A stretch of DNA of 37,736 nt from Draconibacterium orientale (GCA_020718315.1 DYSK01000003.1:1-37736), one strand, 5' to 3'. Shown: positions 19,853-29,779, numbered from the stretch's first letter. Notes: generated from the letters alone by a model not told the origin. A program made the numbers and translations.

Positions 19853-19982
19853 TTTAATTTCGTATCTGACAAAAGAACGAAAAAATGTGCTGAAAATTTT
19901 AGATTCAAAAAGAAAATCAAATGGAAACAATAAAGTTTTAACGAATAGCAAAAATAGTGTCAAATAGAAAAATATCAAATAG

Positions 19983-20014
19983 TTGGGTTTTCGAATGTAT
20001 TTTTATTAACTTTG
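19983..20014 (+). promoter_or_regulatory. TTG-N21-TAACTTTG promoter of the caspase-like/SpoIIE module
   Basis: TTG 19983-19985 and TAACTTTG 20007-20014, directly upstream of the gene starting at 20033 or 20063. Confidence 0.65.
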
Positions 20015-20062
20015 TGGGTTAAATAACATAAAATGGAATATTATCCCCTAAAAATAAAAGCC

Positions 20063-22483
20063 ATGAAGTCAAAAATCGTTTTAATTCTGATCAGCCTTTT
20101 TATCGCAGTATTCTCAATTCAGGCGCAGGAGAATGCAAAAGATAGTTTTAAAGAAGGCTCCAAAAATTTTAAAAAAGGGTTGTTTGCTCCTGCTATTGAA
20201 GGCTTTACCAAGGCTATTCAATTAGACCCCAATTATACCGAAGCCTATTTTTATCGTGCGCAAGCATACGGCAAAACAAATGAACCGGCCAAAGCCGTTG
20301 AAGACTATGATGTTGTAAATAAATTGGACAAAGCCAATATCCAAGCTTGGTTGTCGAACGGAAATATTTGTTATGATTTGAAAAATTATGGCAAGGCGGC
20401 CGAGAAATATGCTCAATACCTTGCCGTTGAGAAAAAAGACCTACCCATTCTTTCCAAACAAATCAATGCGCTCTACGAAATAAAAGAATGGCAAAAAGCC
20501 TTGCAATATGCGAAGCTTTCGTTAGGTGTGAAAGAAAATGTTGAAACTTACTACATCATCGGAGATTTAGAATTTATTCTGAAAAATTTCACCGCAGCCG
20601 AAGCGTCTTTCCGCTCAGTTCTTGCCGAAACCCCAAATCATCTCAACGGAAGAGTTTATTTAGCAAAAACGCTTTACGCGCAAGGAAGATATGATGACGC
20701 AATCAAAGAAGCAAATACAGTAATGGCAAGCGTTAAAGACGAAAAACGAGCTTTTTTAACACGCGTATATGCTTATCACAAAAAGCAGGATTACCCTCAA
20801 GCAATAAACGATCTTTCCAAAGTTATTCTCATTTATAAAGACGATGCGGATATTTTGGATTTGATTAATTTTAGAGGCGATTTATATTTAGAATTTAGTC
20901 AGCACATGAATGCAATTGCCGACTATTCAATGGCTCTAAGCAAGGATCCTGAAAATATTTATGCTTTGTTTATGCGTGCCAAATCCTACGATCAAATTAC
21001 TCGAAAAGACGTGGCTATTTTGGATTTTTCAAAAATTATTGCTTTGGCAAATGTAAAAACCGTAGATGCCGAATGTTTGAATTACTCCAAGTCTCGTTTG
21101 TTTGAACTAAAAAGAGAAAGCAATAAACCGGTGATTTCGTTGAAGAACGAAAATTTTTCGAACGACGAAATTCGCGTTACTTTTAATCAGAAAGAAGCCG
21201 AGCTCAAAATCCTTGTCAAAGAAGAAAGCAATGTAGAGGACATTTCTATTCAAGGCGGAGCCATCGTTGATCAGTACACAGCAGATGGAAAATACATAGT
21301 GCCATTTAACAATAAGGGCGATTACGAATATGTTGCAAAACTTGATTTAGTGAATCGCAACGAATTCAGTATTACAGCAGAAGACGCCTATGGCAACGTA
21401 AGTACTGTAAATTACAAAATCGTTCGCGTTGAGAATGATGCTCCAAAAATTGCATTTATGATTCCGTTTACAGATGAAAACCATCAGGTATTTTTGGAAA
21501 ACGATGCTCCGGTAGTTTATTTTGAAGGAAATGTGAGCGATGAAAGCTTAATTAAATCTATCACATTCAATGGAGCCATTATCCCTTTCAATAAAAACGA
21601 TAAAAACCCACGATTTACAACCAACATCGATTTAAAAGATCAGTCAAAAGTTACCGTGGAGGTTACGGATATTTATGATAATAAAATGACTCGCGAGTTT
21701 TATTTGAATCGCGAAAGTTCTTTGTTGGCAAACAACAATCCAATGGGAAAAACCTGGGTTGTATTTATCGAAAACTCCGACTACGAATCTTTTGCTTCGC
21801 TTGACGGCCCGGTTAAAGATACACGTTTGATGAAATCGGCCCTTTCCAATTATCAAGTACACAATATCATTCACAAGCAAAATATGACAAAAGCCCAAAT
21901 GGATAAATTTTTTTCCATCGAATTGCGCGATTTAGTGAAGCGTAATCGGGTCAATTCGTTGGTTATTTGGTATTCGGGGCATGGCAAATTTTTAAATGAT
22001 GTTGGGTATTGGATTCCCGTTGACGCAGATCGTAACGATGAGTTCAGCTTTTTCAATATCAACAACTTAAAAGCAAGCATGCAGGTGTATGCAAACGATA
22101 TTACCCACACCTTGGTAATAACCGACGCTTGTGAATCGGGGCCTTCGTTCTATCAAGCGATGCGTGCTGATGCCGAAATAAGAAGATGCGCAGATGAGAG
22201 CGCAACAAAATTCAAATCGTCGCAGGTATTTTCCTCTGCCGGTTATGAGTTAGCCTCCGACAATTCGCAGTTTACCAAAACTTTTGCCAATACACTTATC
22301 AACGATTCGGAGCAATGCGTTCCAATTGAAGCCATTGTTTTGAAGGTAACTGACGCCGTGGTAAACGAAAAACAGCAAAAACCTCAATTTGGAAAAATTG
22401 CCGGATTTGCTGATGAAAATGGAACGTTTTTCTTCATTAAAAAACAAGCGGGAATAACACCATCATCTCCGATTACTAATTAA
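20063..22483 (+). CDS. exported TPR and Ig-like domain caspase family (C14-like) protease
   Basis: Signal peptide MKSKIVLILISLFIAVFSIQAQ; TPRs (AIEGFTKAIQLDPNYTEAYFYRAQAYG); caspase fold TWVVFIENSDYESFASLDGPVKDTRLMKSAL with His motif WYSGHG (His codon 21980) and Cys motif VITDACESG (Cys codon 22130). Confidence 0.87.
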   Translation: MKSKIVLILISLFIAVFSIQAQENAKDSFKEGSKNFKKGLFAPAIEGFTKAIQLDPNYTEAYFYRAQAYGKTNEPAKAVEDYDVVNKLDKANIQAWLSNGNICYDLKNYGKAAEKYAQYLAVEKKDLPILSKQINALYEIKEWQKALQYAKLSLGVKENVETYYIIGDLEFILKNFTAAEASFRSVLAETPNHLNGRVYLAKTLYAQGRYDDAIKEANTVMASVKDEKRAFLTRVYAYHKKQDYPQAINDLSKVILIYKDDADILDLINFRGDLYLEFSQHMNAIADYSMALSKDPENIYALFMRAKSYDQITRKDVAILDFSKIIALANVKTVDAECLNYSKSRLFELKRESNKPVISLKNENFSNDEIRVTFNQKEAELKILVKEESNVEDISIQGGAIVDQYTADGKYIVPFNNKGDYEYVAKLDLVNRNEFSITAEDAYGNVSTVNYKIVRVENDAPKIAFMIPFTDENHQVFLENDAPVVYFEGNVSDESLIKSITFNGAIIPFNKNDKNPRFTTNIDLKDQSKVTVEVTDIYDNKMTREFYLNRESSLLANNNPMGKTWVVFIENSDYESFASLDGPVKDTRLMKSALSNYQVHNIIHKQNMTKAQMDKFFSIELRDLVKRNRVNSLVIWYSGHGKFLNDVGYWIPVDADRNDEFSFFNINNLKASMQVYANDITHTLVITDACESGPSFYQAMRADAEIRRCADESATKFKSSQVFSSAGYELASDNSQFTKTFANTLINDSEQCVPIEAIVLKVTDAVVNEKQQKPQFGKIAGFADENGTFFFIKKQAGITPSSPITN

Positions 22484-22508
22484 GGTATAAAAAAATAAAA
22501 CGATTAAA

Positions 22509-25500
22509 ATGGACAATCATTTTAGAAATCGGCTTTGGAGTTATCTGAAGCCGATTTTTTTAGCTGTAGTTATACTGCCGTTAAATCTTTTTGCTCAAAC
22601 CTATTATTTCGAAAATTATAGTGTTCAACAAGGACTTCCCAATTCAAAAGTTTATAGTGTTTTACAAGATAACGAAGGCTATATTTGGATTGCATCACCG
22701 AGCGGTTTGAGTAAGTTCGATGGCTCAAATTTTACTTCTGTAGGAGAAGAATTCCATATTCCCGAAGCAAACGTAAGAGCCCTATTTCTCGACTCAAAGA
22801 AAAATCTTTGGGTAGGCTATGACAACGGAAATGTTTACGTAAAAAGCGAAGGGGTTTTTTATGAAATCCTGAACGACTCCATTAACCCGAAAGGCTCAAT
22901 CACTGATTTTAGTGAAGCTACAAAAGGAACAGTGATTGTTACAACTGTTGGAGCCGGTGCTTTCTTTATTCACAATGCCCTCAGTAAAGAACAGGAAATA
23001 GAACTCTTTACAGGAAAGGAAGGTCTTAGTGATGAGATATATAAAACCATTTGTCTGAAAAATGGAGATGTTTTTTTTGCTACAAATGTCGATTTAAAAT
23101 ACCTCCCTGTCGATAGCACGCGTTTCAAGTATTTTAGACCAAAAAATTTCCCGACATTCTTTTTATCTACTTCTGTTTTACAAGATAAAGATGGCAATTT
23201 ATGGATTGGAAAACACAATGGAGGATTGTATAAGTATAATTTTGAAAAAGACGAATTTATTTTTTTCGATCAAAGAGATGGTTTAGCGGAAAATTTTGTT
23301 AGCTCTCTTTTTCAGGATTCCAAAGGCAATATCTGGGTGGGAACTTGGGGTGGTGGAATTAGCGTTTTAGACGGAAAAAAAATTATACACAGCTACAATC
23401 TTTCGAACGGTCTACAAGGAATGAATATCCAGAAAATCACCGAGGACGCCGAAGGAAACATTTTGATTGCCACCCAAGAAAATGGGTTTAGTATTTTTAA
23501 AGGTGCCCAATTTCTCGCATTTACTGAGGAAAACGGATTGCCAAACAACCAAATTTGGGCCATCGAAAAAGGCGATGACAATACAGTTTGGCTGGGCACA
23601 AATCTAGGATTGGCATTGGTAGAGATCAAAGACAATAGAACTTTCGAGGTTTTAAAAATTTACAATCAAACCAATAGCGAACTCATCGAAGATAAAATCC
23701 GAAATCTAAGAAGAGATGCTGCCGGAAATTTGTGGGTTGGAACGGCCACTTCGGGTATTCAAAAGTTTGATATAAAGCGTAAAGTGTTTATTTACGATCC
23801 GTTTTTAAATTCAAATTTACCGCGCCAAGCATTGCTTTTGGGTGGGCTCGAAATAGACTCAAAAAACAATTTATACATAGCCACCGTCGATGGATTAATC
23901 AATCACGAAATCAGTAACGGAAAAACCTATCGATTGTCGCAAACCCATAACCTAGGAGGAAATGATATTTCTGCTCTATTTCTCGATTCAAAAGAAAAAC
24001 TTTGGGTTGGTCTTCGCGGACGCGGTGTGTCTTTTATCGAAAACAACACGATTGGATATTATGGAAAAACGAATGGTATAACCCCCGTTTGTTTTGGCCA
24101 ATCGCCAAACGGCGAAATCTGGGTAGGAAGTTACAATGGAGTATATAGGTTTGAAAACGACTCCCTTATAAAAATGTTAGATAAAAGTAGCGGCTTGCTT
24201 TCTGATTATGTTACGCTTTTGCGTTTTGATCATAGCGGCAACCTATATATTGGGAGCAGCAACGGACTGAATAAATACAATTTGGAAACAAAATTAATCA
24301 CCCATTACACCGATAAACTTGGGTTTACAGGGATAGAAACCAAGACAAACGCAGTGCTTGAACTGCCAAATCAACAAGTGTTGTTTGGGGCTACAGATGG
24401 TCTTATGATTTTTAATGAAAACGAAAGTGGAAATTACAATAAAGAGCCTTTTATTCATATTACTAACCTTAAGGTAAACTTAAAGGATTACCCGATGGTT
24501 CAAAACGAATCGTTTTCTTACGATCGGAATTCGTTTCTTTTTAATTTTCATGGCATTTCTTTAAGCAACGAAAGTGCAGTAGAATATCAAGTGATGTTGG
24601 AAGGTTTGGACGAAGATTGGCGCCCGGTTACAAAACAAGAAAATATTTCGTTTTCAAATTTGTCTTTTGGAAGATATACCTTTAAAGTTCGGGCTAAAAA
24701 CAACAATCATGTCTGGAATAAAGAACCAGCTACCTATACTTTTCGAGTTCGCCCTCCATTTTGGATGACTTGGTGGTTTATCGCTTCCGTTACAATCATT
24801 ATAGTGGTTTCTACTATCAGCTTTGTTCGATACCGTATTTATAAGCTGCAGAAAGAAAAAGAAATTCTCGAAAACAAAGTAACCGAACGGACAATTGAAA
24901 TTTCGCAAAAAAACGAATTGTTGGCCGAAAAGAACAAGCACATTACGGACAGTATAAACTATGCAAAAAGAATTCAACACGCAACCATGCGACCTGAAGA
25001 AGATTTGTACAAAATCTATCCGAATTGTTTTATTTTATATTTACCAAAAGACATTGTGAGCGGAGATTTTTATTGGTATTCGCAAAAAGGGAAACATTTG
25101 ATAATTGCCGCCGCCGATTGTACCGGTCATGGTGTTCCTGGCGCTTTTATGAGTATGCTTGGCATTGCGTTTCTAAATGAGATAACAGGAAGAATGAATA
25201 AATATTCTGCCGGAACAATTTTGGAACGTTTGCGCGAAAATGTGATTAAATCCTTGCATCAATCCGACGAAGGGGAATCTCAAAAAGACGGAATGGACAT
25301 TGCCCTGATGGTTTTGGATACAGAAACCAATATTATTCAATTTGCCGGAGCCTACAATCCGCTCTATATTCTTCGAAACAATGATTTGATAGAGGAAAAA
25401 GGCGATCGAATGCCAATTGGTATCCATGCTCGCGATGAAGAAACTTTTACAAATCATGAAATTCAATTAGAAAAAGGCGATGAACTTTTTGTTTTTACTG

Positions 25501-25697
25501 ATGGATATGCCGATCAGTTTGGCGGTCCAAATGGAAAAAAATTGAATTACAAAAAGTTCAGATCAATATTGCAAGAAAGTTGCAGCATCGAAAATACCAG
25601 TGATAAGCGAGAGTTTCTTCACGCCGCTTTCAGAGAATGGCGTTCTGATTATGAGCAACTAGACGACGTTTTGGTGATAGGTGTATCTATCAAATAA
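22509..25697 (+). CDS. Reg_prop beta-propeller / Y_Y_Y / TM sensor with C-terminal SpoIIE-type PP2C phosphatase
   Basis: Repeated D(x)GNLWIG/GNIWVGT propeller motifs; Y_Y_Y region FKVRAKNNNHVWNKEPATYTFRVRPPFW; TM; DIVSGDFYWY, AAADCTGHGVPGAFMSMLG, KDGMDIALMVLD, VFTDGYADQFGG, LDDVLVIGV. Confidence 0.92.
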   Translation: MDNHFRNRLWSYLKPIFLAVVILPLNLFAQTYYFENYSVQQGLPNSKVYSVLQDNEGYIWIASPSGLSKFDGSNFTSVGEEFHIPEANVRALFLDSKKNLWVGYDNGNVYVKSEGVFYEILNDSINPKGSITDFSEATKGTVIVTTVGAGAFFIHNALSKEQEIELFTGKEGLSDEIYKTICLKNGDVFFATNVDLKYLPVDSTRFKYFRPKNFPTFFLSTSVLQDKDGNLWIGKHNGGLYKYNFEKDEFIFFDQRDGLAENFVSSLFQDSKGNIWVGTWGGGISVLDGKKIIHSYNLSNGLQGMNIQKITEDAEGNILIATQENGFSIFKGAQFLAFTEENGLPNNQIWAIEKGDDNTVWLGTNLGLALVEIKDNRTFEVLKIYNQTNSELIEDKIRNLRRDAAGNLWVGTATSGIQKFDIKRKVFIYDPFLNSNLPRQALLLGGLEIDSKNNLYIATVDGLINHEISNGKTYRLSQTHNLGGNDISALFLDSKEKLWVGLRGRGVSFIENNTIGYYGKTNGITPVCFGQSPNGEIWVGSYNGVYRFENDSLIKMLDKSSGLLSDYVTLLRFDHSGNLYIGSSNGLNKYNLETKLITHYTDKLGFTGIETKTNAVLELPNQQVLFGATDGLMIFNENESGNYNKEPFIHITNLKVNLKDYPMVQNESFSYDRNSFLFNFHGISLSNESAVEYQVMLEGLDEDWRPVTKQENISFSNLSFGRYTFKVRAKNNNHVWNKEPATYTFRVRPPFWMTWWFIASVTIIIVVSTISFVRYRIYKLQKEKEILENKVTERTIEISQKNELLAEKNKHITDSINYAKRIQHATMRPEEDLYKIYPNCFILYLPKDIVSGDFYWYSQKGKHLIIAAADCTGHGVPGAFMSMLGIAFLNEITGRMNKYSAGTILERLRENVIKSLHQSDEGESQKDGMDIALMVLDTETNIIQFAGAYNPLYILRNNDLIEEKGDRMPIGIHARDEETFTNHEIQLEKGDELFVFTDGYADQFGGPNGKKLNYKKFRSILQESCSIENTSDKREFLHAAFREWRSDYEQLDDVLVIGVSIK

Positions 25698-27198
25698 TCG
25701 ATTGATACTTTTCAACATCAAAAGCTTCTAAGAAAGCAATGCTCTTTTCAATCTCACCGTGCATCACCTTGTCGGCAAGGATAAATTCTACTTTATCGCG
25801 ATACAAAGCCACAAAGGATTCTATTTTTTGAGACGATCTTAACGGTCGGCGAAATTCCAATGCCTGAGCTGCATTGAACAGTTCTATCGCTAAAATACGC
25901 TTCAAATTTTCCATGATTTTATAGGCTTTAGTAGCCGCATTTGCACCCATACTCACATGATCTTCTTGGTCTTGGGACGAACTGATACTGTCGACCGAAG
26001 CAGGAGTAGCAAGCTGTTTGTTTTGGCTTACAATGGAGGCGGCCGTATATTGCGGAATCATAAATCCGCTATTTAAACCGGGCTCGTGGACAAGAAAAGA
26101 CGGTAATCCGCGCTTTCCCGAAATTAAACGGTAAATTCTGCGCTCGGAAATATTTCCCAATTCGGCCAACGAAATGCTCAAAAAATCGAGCGAAATGGCC
26201 AAAGGTTGTCCATGAAAATTTCCAGCCGAGATGATTAAGTCTTCATCCGGAAAAATATTAGGATTATCAGTGGCCGAGTTTATCTCCGTTTCAAAAACAC
26301 TTTGAACGTACGCTATGGCGTCTTGTGAAGCTCCATGAACTTGAGGAATGCATCGAAACGAATAGGGATCCTGTACATGAACTTTTTGTTGTTGAATAAT
26401 TTGACTTCCATCCAAAATAGACCGAATTGTTTTTGCGGTATCTATTTGGCCTTTATGCGGACGGATTTCATGCACCCTTGGATGAAATGGCTCAATGCGC
26501 CCATCATAGGCATCTAAAGAGATGGCACTAATCAAATTGGCCAAAAAATTGTATTTTTTTGCTTCAATAAGAAGATAAGCTCCATACGCTGCCATAAACT
26601 GTGTTCCATTCAGCAAGGCAAGTCCCTCTTTGGATTGCAATGTGATAGGTTCCCAAGCAAATTTTTTATTAATCGCTTCCGCCTCACACAACACTTCTTT
26701 ATAGTACACTTTTCCTAATCCAATCAATGGCAATGCCAAATGTGCCAGTGGGGCCAAATCGCCACTGGCTCCAAGACTTCCTAATTGAAATATTTGAGGC
26801 AGAATATTTTCGTTGTAGAAAGAAACCAAACGCTCCACAGTTGTCAGTTGCACTCCTGAATTTCCATACGACAAGCTTTGTATTTTTAGCAAGAGCATGA
26901 GCTTTACCACATCCAGCGGAACTTCATCTCCCAATCCGCAAGCATGCGACATTACAAGATTTCTTTGGAGCGTATTTAGATCGGATTTGGATATTGACTT
27001 ATCGTAGAGCGACCCAAAACCCGTATTGATGCCATAGATCGGTTCATCACTTAGTGCTATTTTTTCATCTAAGTATTTTCGGCATTTGCTGATTCGCTGC
27101 TTTGTTTCGGCGGCGAGTTCCAACTTGAAATTTTCTTGGAGAATGACTTTTAGCTTGTCAATATTTAGGGGTTTATCAGAGATAAAATGAATGTTCAT
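25690..27198 (-). CDS. hutH: histidine ammonia-lyase
   Basis: YGINTGFGSL, NLVMSHACGLG, GSLGASGDLAPLAHL (ASG for the MIO cofactor), LLNGTQFMAAYGA, QDPYSFRCIPQVHGA, SSSQDQEDHVSMG. Confidence 0.92.
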   Translation of the reverse strand: MNIHFISDKPLNIDKLKVILQENFKLELAAETKQRISKCRKYLDEKIALSDEPIYGINTGFGSLYDKSISKSDLNTLQRNLVMSHACGLGDEVPLDVVKLMLLLKIQSLSYGNSGVQLTTVERLVSFYNENILPQIFQLGSLGASGDLAPLAHLALPLIGLGKVYYKEVLCEAEAINKKFAWEPITLQSKEGLALLNGTQFMAAYGAYLLIEAKKYNFLANLISAISLDAYDGRIEPFHPRVHEIRPHKGQIDTAKTIRSILDGSQIIQQQKVHVQDPYSFRCIPQVHGASQDAIAYVQSVFETEINSATDNPNIFPDEDLIISAGNFHGQPLAISLDFLSISLAELGNISERRIYRLISGKRGLPSFLVHEPGLNSGFMIPQYTAASIVSQNKQLATPASVDSISSSQDQEDHVSMGANAATKAYKIMENLKRILAIELFNAAQALEFRRPLRSSQKIESFVALYRDKVEFILADKVMHGEIEKSIAFLEAFDVEKYQSII

Positions 27199-27271
27199 GG
27201 GCTTATATTTGATTTGGTAAAATTACAAATAGAATAAGAACAAAAAGAATTTCACTAATATTTAAAATAAA

Positions 27272-27293
27272 AAGGGAAGCATTTGCTCCCCTT
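27272..27293 (-). terminator. intrinsic terminator of the wza-wzc unit
   Basis: Minus strand AAGGGGAGCA AA TGCTTCCCTT followed by TTTATTTT; one G-U pair in the stem. Confidence 0.7.
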
Positions 27294-27298
27294 AAATT

Positions 27299-29779
27299 TT
27301 ATGATTTTTGAAATACACGTTTTAGCAACGACGGCTTTTCTATGTCTTTATCATCCGAATAGTAGCCATATCCGTATCCATATCCGTAGCCATATCCGTA
27401 GCCATAACCATAACCATAACCGTAGCCATAACCATAACCGTAGCCGTAGGCATTTCTCGACAAGCGAACGTCGTTGATTAAAATGTTCACATTTGGTATT
27501 TTGCGTTTTTCAATGTCATTGATAATGGATGCAAACACTTTTTTATGGGTGAAATTTTGGCGGACAATAAATAAATTCACATCTGCATATTTCATCAAAA
27601 GGAAAGCGTCGGTAACCAATCCAACAGGAGGAGTATCAATAATTATATAGTCGTATAGCTCTTTTACTTTAGCAAACAACTCGGCAGTTTTGCTCGAAGC
27701 AATTAGCTCGGCCGGATTTGGAGGAACCGGACCGCCCATAATGATATCCAAATTTTCGATGGTTGAGGTTTGGATGATATCTTCGAGCGAGCTCTTGTTG
27801 ATTAAGTAAGAGGAAATTCCTTCTGTGTTCGACAATCCGAAGTCTTGATATATTTTCGGTTTGCGTAAGTCAAAACCAAAGAGCAATGTTTTTTTGCCAT
27901 ACATAGCGTATATGCTGGCCAAATTTATAGAAGTATATGTTTTTCCGGCTCCTACCATATCCGAAGTAATCAGAATAGTTTGTTGGTCTTTGCCTTGTGC
28001 CAGGTATTGCAAATTGGTTCTGATAGAGCGGAATGATTCGGCAATAGACGATTTTGGGGAAGTTGCCACCACAATTTTTGATTCTTTGTTGCTGTGAATG
28101 GTATGCCCAATAATCGGCAAATTAGTCACCGATTCCACGTCTTTGCGTTCAATAATTTTATCGTTTAGCATATCCTTTCCCATAATATAGCCGATAGGAA
28201 GGACAGCTCCCAAAACGAGGGCGATTAGATAATTCAACGATTTTTTTGGATAAACAGGCGATCCGGCTGCGTCAAGTCTTGCCTGATCAACAATTTCATT
28301 GTTCGGCTGATTCGAAGCGGCTGTAATTTGGGCTTCGGAACGCTTTTTGATCAAAAACTCATACATGGTATTGCTCAATTTAAAATTGCGCTCCATATTG
28401 AAAAGCATCCTTTGAGTAATTGGCAATTTATTTATTTCTATCGCCAATACCTGAATGCGCTCGTCTATATCTTTCAGCGAAATATTCGAAGTCTTGATAA
28501 TGTTATCAATATTTTCGAGCATGGCTCGCTTTTGATTATTTATTTTGAGATCAAGCTCAATGAGAGATGGGTTTTTTTCGGTAGTCCTATACAGAAGCGA
28601 AAGCCGTTCGTCGTAAAGTTTGCTCAAATTACTTACAAATCCGCTAATTACCGGATCGTTGATTCCCAATGCCGTAGGAACAATGATATCGTCGATATTG
28701 TCTTGGGCTTTAAGGATGTAGTCGCGCAAATTTCGATAGTATTTGTCGCTCAACATCAACTCCGCTTTCTTTCCTGTAAGTTCTTTCATCGACTCAAAGG
28801 TCTGCTGAGATTGATAGTCGATATTCATTACTTCGTTTGTGGCTCTAAATTCTTGCAAATTTTGCTGTGCCGAATCCAAGCTTAAGCTGATATTCATCAA
28901 TTGGCTGTCGATAAACTCAATCGTTTTAAGAGAGATTTGATTTTTCTTGTACAAATCGTTCGACAAATAAACTTCGGTAAGCTTGTTCAAAAAATCGACT
29001 GATTTTTCGATATTATTGCCTTTCAGTTTTATTTCCAGAATGGACGACTCTTTGTTGATTGGCTCAATTTCAAAACCCTTGTATTTTGAAACAACACCCG
29101 TGATGCTGTTGAACACAAAATACATGCGCTGATCCAAGTCTGTTTTGGCGTCGAATTTGTCGCTCAACTCAATCCTGAACTTATAATGTTCGGTTTCTAT
29201 GTTCTCACCAAAAAAATGCTCTTCGTTGAGTTTTATTTGTTTCAGACCTTCACCTTCAATTTTTTTATCAAGATAATAATCGTAGAGGTCTATATTTTCG
29301 CCTTCTGCACTCAGATTAAAAGTAGTGGAAGAAAGGATGTTGATATTGAAATTGAGGGTAAGTGGTTGAGGATGTTTTGTTTCGTAAACAACCAGAAACG
29401 GGGATTCCTTATACAGTTCTTTTGAAATAAAATTTTCTTCGCCAAAATAGGAGACTTCAAAAGGGAGTTCTTTGACGGCAATATAGGCCAACCGATACGA
29501 TTTCAATTTCCCAATTTCGTTTTCTATATTCTGCAAATTGTTTCTAAAACCAAAGCCCAACAACATTTGCGGGTCGGCAGTATTTTTGTCTTCAACCAAT
29601 ACAGTTGTCGAAACTTCATAAATAGGTTTGGTGTATTTATTGAAGAGGAAGGCGATTATCAAAGCAATGAAAATAGTGAGAACAAAGAAATACCAATGTC
29701 TATAAAATTTAAAGAACAATGCTTTGTAGTCAATAGCTTCTTCTTGATAGATATCTTGCGGATTAAAATTTTCGTTCAC
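27299..29779 (-). CDS. Wzc-like polysaccharide co-polymerase / BY-type tyrosine autokinase
   Basis: N-terminal Wzz domain; PVYPKKSLNYLIALVLGAVLPIGY; Walker A ITSDMVGAGKTYTSINLAS, Walker A' LLFGFDLRKPK, YIIIDTPPVGLVTDA; Tyr-rich C-terminus. Confidence 0.93.
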   Translation of the reverse strand: MNENFNPQDIYQEEAIDYKALFFKFYRHWYFFVLTIFIALIIAFLFNKYTKPIYEVSTTVLVEDKNTADPQMLLGFGFRNNLQNIENEIGKLKSYRLAYIAVKELPFEVSYFGEENFISKELYKESPFLVVYETKHPQPLTLNFNINILSSTTFNLSAEGENIDLYDYYLDKKIEGEGLKQIKLNEEHFFGENIETEHYKFRIELSDKFDAKTDLDQRMYFVFNSITGVVSKYKGFEIEPINKESSILEIKLKGNNIEKSVDFLNKLTEVYLSNDLYKKNQISLKTIEFIDSQLMNISLSLDSAQQNLQEFRATNEVMNIDYQSQQTFESMKELTGKKAELMLSDKYYRNLRDYILKAQDNIDDIIVPTALGINDPVISGFVSNLSKLYDERLSLLYRTTEKNPSLIELDLKINNQKRAMLENIDNIIKTSNISLKDIDERIQVLAIEINKLPITQRMLFNMERNFKLSNTMYEFLIKKRSEAQITAASNQPNNEIVDQARLDAAGSPVYPKKSLNYLIALVLGAVLPIGYIMGKDMLNDKIIERKDVESVTNLPIIGHTIHSNKESKIVVATSPKSSIAESFRSIRTNLQYLAQGKDQQTILITSDMVGAGKTYTSINLASIYAMYGKKTLLFGFDLRKPKIYQDFGLSNTEGISSYLINKSSLEDIIQTSTIENLDIIMGGPVPPNPAELIASSKTAELFAKVKELYDYIIIDTPPVGLVTDAFLLMKYADVNLFIVRQNFTHKKVFASIINDIEKRKIPNVNILINDVRLSRNAYGYGYGYGYGYGYGYGYGYGYGYGYGYGYYSDDKDIEKPSLLKRVFQKS
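27366..27449 (-). repeat. 14 imperfect 6-bp units encoding (Tyr-Gly)n
   Basis: Plus-strand units: CCATAT x3, CCGTAT x1, CCGTAG x5, CCATAA x5; followed on minus by TyrTyrSerAspAsp. Confidence 0.95.

Noticed and set aside
27366-27449. Possible CRISPR-like or satellite array
   Set aside because: 6-bp units without spacers, in frame with a kinase tail; a coding repeat.
27283-27477. Plus-strand ORF rich in HIRSHNHNRS repeats
   Set aside because: It is the antisense reading of the (YG)n tail of the Wzc-like kinase; low-complexity artefact.
28328-28885. 185-aa plus-strand ORF
   Set aside because: Antisense within the Wzc-like kinase coding sequence.
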